Positions 34,201-38,604 of a stretch of DNA of 38,604 nucleotides are shown here, one piece after another. Source of the stretch: an uncultured Bacteroidota bacterium (GTDB lineage Bacteria; Bacteroidota; Bacteroidia; JABEUT01). The stretch lies in assembly GCA_903916255.1 (NCBI GenBank), contig CAIWVW010000115.1, forward strand, positions 1 through 38,604, in the 5' to 3' direction. Every line of letters begins with the position of its first letter. Positions within the stretch are counted from its first letter, which is position 1. The translations under genes and the position numbers were made by a program. Below the pieces are notes generated by a model. That model did no database searches, was not told where the DNA came from, and was given only the letters and a program-made list of their open reading frames with translations.

Positions 34201-37200
34201 GCCGGAACTTATACGGTTACCGTAAAAGATGCAAACGGATGTACTACTACCGCGAGCGTAACTATTACCCAACCGGGAGCTTTAACAGCAGTAACTTCTA
34301 TCACTGGTGATGCTTGTAATGGTAACAGCAACGGAACAGCCTCGGTAACTGCTTCGGGCGGAACTCCTGCATATACTTATTCTTGGAGCACAGGTGCAAC
34401 TACCACAAGTATCAGCAACCTGTCTGCCGGAACATACACAATTACGGTAAAGGATGCACTTGGTTCTACAGCCACTGCAACAGCCACTGTAACACAACCT
34501 GCTGTTTTAGGTGCAACCGCAACCATAACCAAAAATGTAAGTTGTAACGGAGGCAGTAATGGTACAGCAAGTGCAAGCGCAAGTGGCGGAACATCTCCTT
34601 ATACTTACACATGGTCGAATGGAGCAACCACTTCTTCTATCAGCAGCCTTTCAGCCGGAACATATTCAGTGGTTATAAAAGATAAAAACGCATGTACAGC
34701 TACTTCAACAGCAATAACAATTACACAACCTGCTGCATTAGCGGCGACTGCAACTACAACAACCAATGATAAATGTAATGGCAACAGCAACGGTAGCGCA
34801 AGTGTTAGCGCATCAAACGGAACTGCTCCTTATACTTACACATGGTCGAATGGAGCAACTACTTCCTCTGTCAGCAGCCTTTCAGCCGGAACATATTCGG
34901 TAACTGTAAAAGATAACAATGGATGTTCTGTTACCTCAACCACAACCATTACCCAACCTGCAACTCTTACCAACACAACAAGCCAAACCAACGTAACTAC
35001 CATTGGCGGACATGATGGTACCGCTACTGTAAATGCAGTTGGCGGAACAACACCTTATACCTATTCATGGAGCACTGGCGCAACTACTTCTTCCATCAGC
35101 AACCTGACAGCAGGAACCTACACCGTGCTTGTAACTGACAACAATGGTTGCACAACTACTGCAAGTGTAAATATTTCTCAGGGCCCGTCTATCACGGTAA
35201 CCAATACCAATGACAATTGCAACGGTGGAAATAACGCAACTGCATCAGTAACCGCCAGCGGCGGAACGCCTCCATATACCTATTCATGGAGCACAGGTGC
35301 AACTACTACCTCTATCAGCAACCTGACATCCGGAACATACACTATTACTGTAACAGACGCAAACAATGAACCTGCAACAGCAGCCGTTATTGTTAGCCAG
35401 CCTGCTGCTCTTTCAGCAAGCACTAATGCAACTGCTAATGTTAGCTGTAATGGCGGAAACAACGGCACTGCAACCATCAGCGTAAGCGGTGGTGTTAGTC
35501 CATATACCTATGCATGGAGTAATGGAAAAACCACCACTTCTATTTCTTCGTTAACCGCTGGAACATATACCATACTTGTAACCGATGCACATAGTTGTAC
35601 TACAACGGCTTCTGTAACAATTACCCAACCTTTAACGCTCACTTCATCTGCTTCGGTTTCTACCAACGTAAATTGCAATGGTGGAAATACCGGAAGCGGA
35701 AGCGTAACAGCAGCAGGTGGAACAGTACCTTATACCTATACCTGGTCTAATGGTGCCACCACTTCAGCTATCAGCAATATAACAGCCGGAACATTTACTG
35801 TAACGGTAAAAGATGCCAACAACTGTTCAAGCACTGCATCCATAACCATTACCCAACCGGCATCGCTTTCTGCTACCGCAACAATCACAAGCAATGACTT
35901 ATGTAATGGAGGTAATAACGGAGGCGCAAATGCAAGCGCAGCAGGAGGAACAGCACCATATACGTATTCATGGTCAACTGGTGCAACTACTACCTCCATC
36001 AGCAGCCTTACTGCCGGAGGATACCATGTAGTTGTAACCGATGCACATGGATGTACCGCTACTTCATCAACAATTACAATTACCCAGCCTTCAATTTTAG
36101 TTTCTACTGCAAGCACTACTGCTAATGTAAACTGTTACGGAAACAATACCGGTAAAGCTACTGTAGTTGCCAGCGGGGGCTCGACTCCATATACCTATTC
36201 ATGGAGCAATGGAGCAACCACTTCATCCATCAGCGGATTGAGCGCAGGAAGCTATATGGCTACTGTAACCGATGCACATGGCTGTTCATCTACTGCAAGC
36301 ACAACTATTACCCAACCTGTAACACTTAGCAATACAACATCACAGGTTAACGTAACTATTTCCGGACAAAATACAGGTTCAGCATCTGTTAGTGCAAGTG
36401 GCGGAACTTCTCCTTATACTTACTTATGGTCGACCGGATATACCACTTCAGCCATCAGTTCACTTTATGCCGGAACGTATTCTGTGACAGTAACGGATGC
36501 TAACGGTTGTGCTACAACTGCAAGTATTACCATTACTCAACCTTCGGGATTAACTATTACTGCAACCAATACCAATGACAACTGCTATGGCGGTAATAAT
36601 GCAACAGCAACTGTTACGCCAAGCGGTGGCGTACCTGCTTATACTTATTTGTGGAGCAACGGCGGTACAACATCAACCATTAGTTCACTTACAGCCGGAA
36701 CATATAGTGTAACCGTAAAAGATGCTAACGGCGCGACAGCAACAACAGCTGTTACCGTTGTGCAAAGAGCACAGATTGTCGCGAACGTAGGTGTGGCTAC
36801 AAATGTAAGTTGCAACGGAGGCAATGACGGAAGCGGATATGTAATGGTTACCGGGGAAGCTCAAACCTATTCTTATTCCTGGAGCAACGGAGCTACTTCT
36901 ACTATTGCTACCGCATTAAGCGCCGGAACTTATACTATTACAATTACCGATGCAAGCGGATGTACAAGCACTTTAACAATTACAATCACCCAGCCTAATC
37001 CTTTAGTTGGAACGACATCTGTAAATAATATTACCTGTAATGGCGCCAATAACGGCAGCGGTAGCGTTAATGTATCAGGTGGAACTTCACCATACACGTA
37101 TGCATGGTCTAACGGAGCAACAACTTCTTCAGTATCTTCCTTATCACAAGGAGCATATAATGTAATGGTAACCGATTCTAACGGTTGTACAACAACTGCC

Positions 37201-38604
37201 GGAATTACAATTACTCAACCAAATGCATTAACAATAAACACGACCACAAACAATATTCTTTGCAATGGTGGCAATAATGGCAGCGGCAGCGCGAGTGTAA
37301 GCGGCGGAACTGCTCCGTATACCTATTCATGGTCTACAGGTGCAACTACCAGTTCCATATCTTCTCTTGCTGTTGGAACATATACCCTCACAGTAAAAGA
37401 TGCAAATGGTTGTTCAACAACATCGTCAATTACCATTACTCAGCCGAATACATTAACCTCTACTGCAACTCCAACCAATAATGTTGCATGTAACAATGGC
37501 AACAACGGAAGCGGAATTGTAACTGCCAATGGCGGAACATCACCATATACCTATTTGTGGAACAACGGTGCTACTACTTCTTCTATCAGCGGATTAACTG
37601 CCGGAACTTATACTGTAACCGTAAAAGATGCCAATGGATGTACAAGCACATCCGGCATGACCATCACCCAGCCCTCAACATTGACCAATGTTATAAGTCA
37701 GACAAATGTTACCATCAATGGAAATTGCACTGGCTCTGCATCTGTAACGGCTTCAAATGGAACACCTGCATATACCTATAGTTGGTCGAATGGCGCAACT
37801 ACCACTTCTATCGGCAGCCTTTGCGCCGGAACTTATACCGTTCTCGTAACTGATGCCAATGGTTGTACAACAACAAATACTGTTACAATTACCCAACCTG
37901 AAGGTCTTGAAATTGTCCCAACCAATACGAATGAAGTTTGTAATGGTGGAAATAATGCAACTGCATCTGTTAGCGTGAGTGGGGGAGTACCTGCATATAC
38001 ATATTCATGGAGTACGGGCGCAACCACTTCAAGTATTTCTTCTTTATCGGCTGGAACTTATACGGTAAGTGTGACGGATGCCAACGGTGCTAATGCGACA
38101 ACAAGTGTAACTGTTACACAGCCTAACTCACTTACTGCAACTGCAACAACAACAGCAAATGTTAGCTGCAATGGATTAAACAATGGAAGCGGAAGTGTAG
38201 TAATGAACGGCGGAACTGCACCATATACCTATGCATGGTCCAATGGCGCAACCACATCAAGCATTTCTTCTCTTTCTCCGGGAACATATACTGTAACCTT
38301 GCATGATATTAACGGATGCACTGAAACAGCATCATTAAGTATTACCCAACCGGAAGTATTAACCGCTTCTGGAACTACAACAAGCAACGACAACTGTAAT
38401 GGTTCAAATAACGGAAGCGGTTATGTTAGCGTAAATGGCGGAACCACGGCTTACACATACCTGTGGAGCAATGGAGCAACCACTTCATCTGTCAGCGGCC
38501 TGACAGCAGGAACGTATTCTGTAAGCATTACCGATGCGAACGGATGTACAACTGCTTCTTCTATTACAATCACCCAACCTGCAACCCTTACCAATACCAC
38601 TTCA
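28237..38604 (+). CDS. Giant SprB-like surface adhesin, 5' part
   Basis: One frame is open from the ATG at 28237 to the window edge (3456 codons, no stop). Order of parts: a signal peptide (MKTTTLSATKQAKLLICTLI...GFAQ, residues 1-30); an N-terminal domain (about 40-290: YFTQNKGQWDSKILYKADF, LLIDPIALRWATWV) of the type preceding SBBP repeats; an SBBP-type propeller (about 289-765, blades such as DGNLYITGYTASTDFP, DDIYVAGYTTSNNFP, DVYIFGYTTSTNFP); an Ig-like region (about 769-887); then, from residue 888, 34 complete SprB-like repeats and the start of a 35th. SprB-type proteins are long, T9SS-exported adhesins used for surface attachment and gliding. The C-terminal sorting domain should lie beyond the window. 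In-frame TAA at 28210 and the signal peptide support the start. Confidence 0.93.
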   Translation, partial: MKTTTLSATKQAKLLICTLILLIGYNGFAQSQKASAKHAKSKTAGYVSSADVNPDIQNMLNYYDKQVYFTQNKGQWDSKILYKADFQLGQAVATRDGMIVGTFNPADVKAQIAQGMRQEEAIHNHIKFTEKSVNVHGNGWMMNFLNHSPEMQVVSQIKHKDEFNYFQGDESQSNVYSYQEIWYKNVYDNVDVRYYPSKDGSLEYDMICKPGFKNDAISIQMDGISNVIVKDDGSLDLKTSVGDMTLPTPVAYQNIDGKRVKVDVHYVVSKNNIVTFSIGEYDKSKTLLIDPIALRWATWVNSNSTGANHGHGIWIDGSGNIYVVARVDGSTNMITTGAFDVNANGGIDLIIGKYTEPDSVGGSGTRVWQTYVGGSADDNPYACEMGPDGNLYITGYTASTDFPLIGGSAFSGSSIDDRAQGPNNIFIMKISPDGKSIKSSVIGGNGNDESYDLRFSSTGDVVVCGNTESTNLDSLFAGSGATNTNHGSVDVLIFKINSDLSTIKWMKNYGGSGIDEATIMLDNQANDDIYVAGYTTSNNFPTTRPRQSTIGGIESGFIQKFNSNGGTVWSSYFSAASAQTAQILCMEFNTLNNQLYFGGITSGLNTNNISSHAYQKTYGGSTNDFFVANMDTAQNFISGTYVGGNGNEVNMMGLNTDLNNDVYIFGYTTSTNFPTTFGALQTTNLGTDNKVFLKLHTTLDSLDFSTYYGGSVDDYDPVGERGIKFSNCRIYTIITSESPDIPLTKGALTTTKLSANSIYEPGLVVWANPPDLVNNTITGNQSICKNAIPAPLSGTVSVYSLPTISRNNTYSAYPNIGSSTVYQWQSSIDSVNWTNVPGGTTQNLASALMGPLTQTTYYRRIISGDACVIAGASGQVVKVIVSSVSSTITNVSCYGLNNGAITAIPSGPSPWTFAWSNGKTTQTISGLSAGTYSVTVNDANTCTANNTFTVTQPALLTVAIGSTTNVNCNGNSTGSITVAPTGGTSPYSYSWAPHGGTNITASSISAGTYTVTVTDAHGCTASITSTITQPAVLTATGNVTANATCNGNNNGAGNVTQSGGTVPYTYSWSDGATTSSISSLTAGTYSVTVKDANGCTATASITITQPTSLAASASTTANVGCSGGNTGSASVTASGGTSAFTYSWSNGATTSSATGLTAGTYSVTVTDAHGCSIIATTTITQPTTISATATTTNNSTCNGGNNGSASVTASGGTSPYTYTWSTGATTSSVSGLTAGTYSVTVKDKNGCSATASTTVTQPGAMTNTTAQTNVTTYGGNNGTASVTASGGSTPYTYLWSNGATTSSISGLVAGNYTVTVTDKNGCTTTASVNITQPGSPTITLTNTNDPCHGSNSATASVSATGGTPPYTYSWSNGATTSSISGLTAGSYSVTVKDANNAPATGNITVTQPSALTTTGTATKNVSCNGGNNGTASVTAAGGTPAYTYSWSTGATTSSIGTLAVGTYTVTVKDANGCTSTASVSITQPATLTAAASTSTNVSCDGGNNGTASVTASGGTSPYTYAWSDGKTTSSISSLTAGTYTVTVTDINGCTATSTTTLTQPATVVSATATTVTNVGCNGGSNAVVQVTATGGTPSYTYTWSNGATTSSVSGLAAGTYTLTVKDANGCTATATTTVTQPTTLTNTTSQTNVTVYNGNNGSATVTASGGTSPYTYLWSNGATTSSISGLIAGMYTVTVTDAHGCTTNASFQITQPGTSVTITCTNDACNGSNNGTATVTASGGTPPYTYSWSNGATTSSISGLSAGTYSVTVKDALGSSATTSITVTQPTVLVTTGTETAEVSCNGGNNGSCKVTESGGTSPYTYSWSTGGTTSSISSLTAGTYTVLVTDHNGCTGTSSITITQPTTLTATGNIVSNVGCNGGSTGSVSVTGAGGTPSYSYTWSNGKTTSSISTLSAGTYTVTVKDANSCSATASVTITQPIALTNTTSQTNVAIYGQSTGSATVTAAGGTPAYTYTWSNGGTTSSIGSIPAGTYTVTVKDANGCTTTASVTITQPGALTAVTSITGDACNGNSNGTASVTASGGTPAYTYSWSTGATTTSISNLSAGTYTITVKDALGSTATATATVTQPAVLGATATITKNVSCNGGSNGTASASASGGTSPYTYTWSNGATTSSISSLSAGTYSVVIKDKNACTATSTAITITQPAALAATATTTTNDKCNGNSNGSASVSASNGTAPYTYTWSNGATTSSVSSLSAGTYSVTVKDNNGCSVTSTTTITQPATLTNTTSQTNVTTIGGHDGTATVNAVGGTTPYTYSWSTGATTSSISNLTAGTYTVLVTDNNGCTTTASVNISQGPSITVTNTNDNCNGGNNATASVTASGGTPPYTYSWSTGATTTSISNLTSGTYTITVTDANNEPATAAVIVSQPAALSASTNATANVSCNGGNNGTATISVSGGVSPYTYAWSNGKTTTSISSLTAGTYTILVTDAHSCTTTASVTITQPLTLTSSASVSTNVNCNGGNTGSGSVTAAGGTVPYTYTWSNGATTSAISNITAGTFTVTVKDANNCSSTASITITQPASLSATATITSNDLCNGGNNGGANASAAGGTAPYTYSWSTGATTTSISSLTAGGYHVVVTDAHGCTATSSTITITQPSILVSTASTTANVNCYGNNTGKATVVASGGSTPYTYSWSNGATTSSISGLSAGSYMATVTDAHGCSSTASTTITQPVTLSNTTSQVNVTISGQNTGSASVSASGGTSPYTYLWSTGYTTSAISSLYAGTYSVTVTDANGCATTASITITQPSGLTITATNTNDNCYGGNNATATVTPSGGVPAYTYLWSNGGTTSTISSLTAGTYSVTVKDANGATATTAVTVVQRAQIVANVGVATNVSCNGGNDGSGYVMVTGEAQTYSYSWSNGATSTIATALSAGTYTITITDASGCTSTLTITITQPNPLVGTTSVNNITCNGANNGSGSVNVSGGTSPYTYAWSNGATTSSVSSLSQGAYNVMVTDSNGCTTTAGITITQPNALTINTTTNNILCNGGNNGSGSASVSGGTAPYTYSWSTGATTSSISSLAVGTYTLTVKDANGCSTTSSITITQPNTLTSTATPTNNVACNNGNNGSGIVTANGGTSPYTYLWNNGATTSSISGLTAGTYTVTVKDANGCTSTSGMTITQPSTLTNVISQTNVTINGNCTGSASVTASNGTPAYTYSWSNGATTTSIGSLCAGTYTVLVTDANGCTTTNTVTITQPEGLEIVPTNTNEVCNGGNNATASVSVSGGVPAYTYSWSTGATTSSISSLSAGTYTVSVTDANGANATTSVTVTQPNSLTATATTTANVSCNGLNNGSGSVVMNGGTAPYTYAWSNGATTSSISSLSPGTYTVTLHDINGCTETASLSITQPEVLTASGTTTSNDNCNGSNNGSGYVSVNGGTTAYTYLWSNGATTSSVSGLTAGTYSVSITDANGCTTASSITITQPATLTNTTS
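30898..38604 (+). repeat. Array of SprB-type repeats, mean period 227 bp
   Basis: There are 34 complete modules of about 75 residues. Each contains CNGGNNG..., then GGTSPYTYSWSNGATTSSI, AGTYTVTVKDANGCTAT and T.TITQP. The TQP (or equivalent) ends occur from 31090 to 38575, giving a mean spacing of 226.8 bp. In 22 modules both cysteines are present (CNG and NGC). Six modules lack the first, and the six modules immediately after them lack the second. Copies are diverged at DNA level, so the array is old rather than freshly amplified. Confidence 0.93.

Noticed and set aside
30778-38027. Many minus-strand frames of 60-126 codons with a recurring 'LPPLQLTLAV...' pattern
   Set aside because: They are antisense shadows of the SprB repeats; the same pattern recurs at the repeat period.
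32225-38580. Many plus-strand ACCCAACC octamers inside the adhesin gene
   Set aside because: They are the codons ACC CAA CCx for Thr-Gln-Pro at the end of each repeat, with no second box or downstream start, so they are not promoter elements.
30898-38604. A regular repeat array that might suggest a CRISPR
   Set aside because: The period is about 227 bp, the whole array is one open reading frame, and units are diverged.

Overview
The window comes from a member of the Bacteroidota. The evidence is several proteins ending in type IX secretion (T9SS) type A sorting domains, many promoters with the Bacteroidota -7 box TAnnTTTG, a long array of SprB-type repeats, an HPHGD-type topoisomerase IV A subunit of about 900 residues, and low GC content. 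I cannot place it to genus. It looks like an environmental Chitinophagia/Sphingobacteriia-like lineage.

Layout. 1-3400: gyrA (minus strand) and a RelE/ParE-type toxin-antitoxin pair. 3750-6305: clpC. 6387-11620: three T9SS cargo genes (two are tandem GloVer-repeat paralogues) and a secreted transglutaminase-like protein. 11761-16061: a cytochrome b561-like protein, parC, and a HepT/MntA (HEPN/MNT) toxin-antitoxin pair directly behind parC. 16202-17367: the rpsF-rpsR-rplI ribosomal operon (minus). 17597-21503: an acyl-CoA desaturase, a repeat-rich lipoprotein and another T9SS protein; a 55-bp direct repeat of the desaturase 3' end brackets the lipoprotein gene. 21842-23763: a DHFR/RibD-like reductase, a TMEM175-like channel and a secreted cupredoxin. 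23845-25924: an ECF sigma factor overlapping a protein that combines an inner-membrane segment, a long periplasmic linker and an outer-membrane barrel, the layout of a dual membrane-spanning anti-sigma factor. 26060-27975: DUF1801, BON and LysR-family genes. From 28237 past the right edge runs one open frame of at least 3456 codons: signal peptide, SBBP-type propeller, an Ig-like region and 34 complete SprB-like repeats.

The most interesting signal is a bipartite element, ACCCAAC(C/T)-N16-hexamer (CGTAAT-like or ATCTAT-like), in front of the ECF sigma gene itself and four T9SS cargo genes, plus one orphan site. All six copies have exactly 16 nt between boxes and lie on the minus strand. I infer a self-activated ECF/anti-sigma circuit controlling surface-protein genes. 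Second is the giant adhesin: its repeats carry two cysteines each, except for six adjacent pairs in which the first module lacks its first cysteine and the next lacks its second. Third are duplicated gene 3' ends next to inserted-looking DNA (desaturase, DHFR-like), and several REP-like or hairpin elements between genes.

No rRNA, tRNA, CRISPR array or insertion-sequence transposase was recognised.
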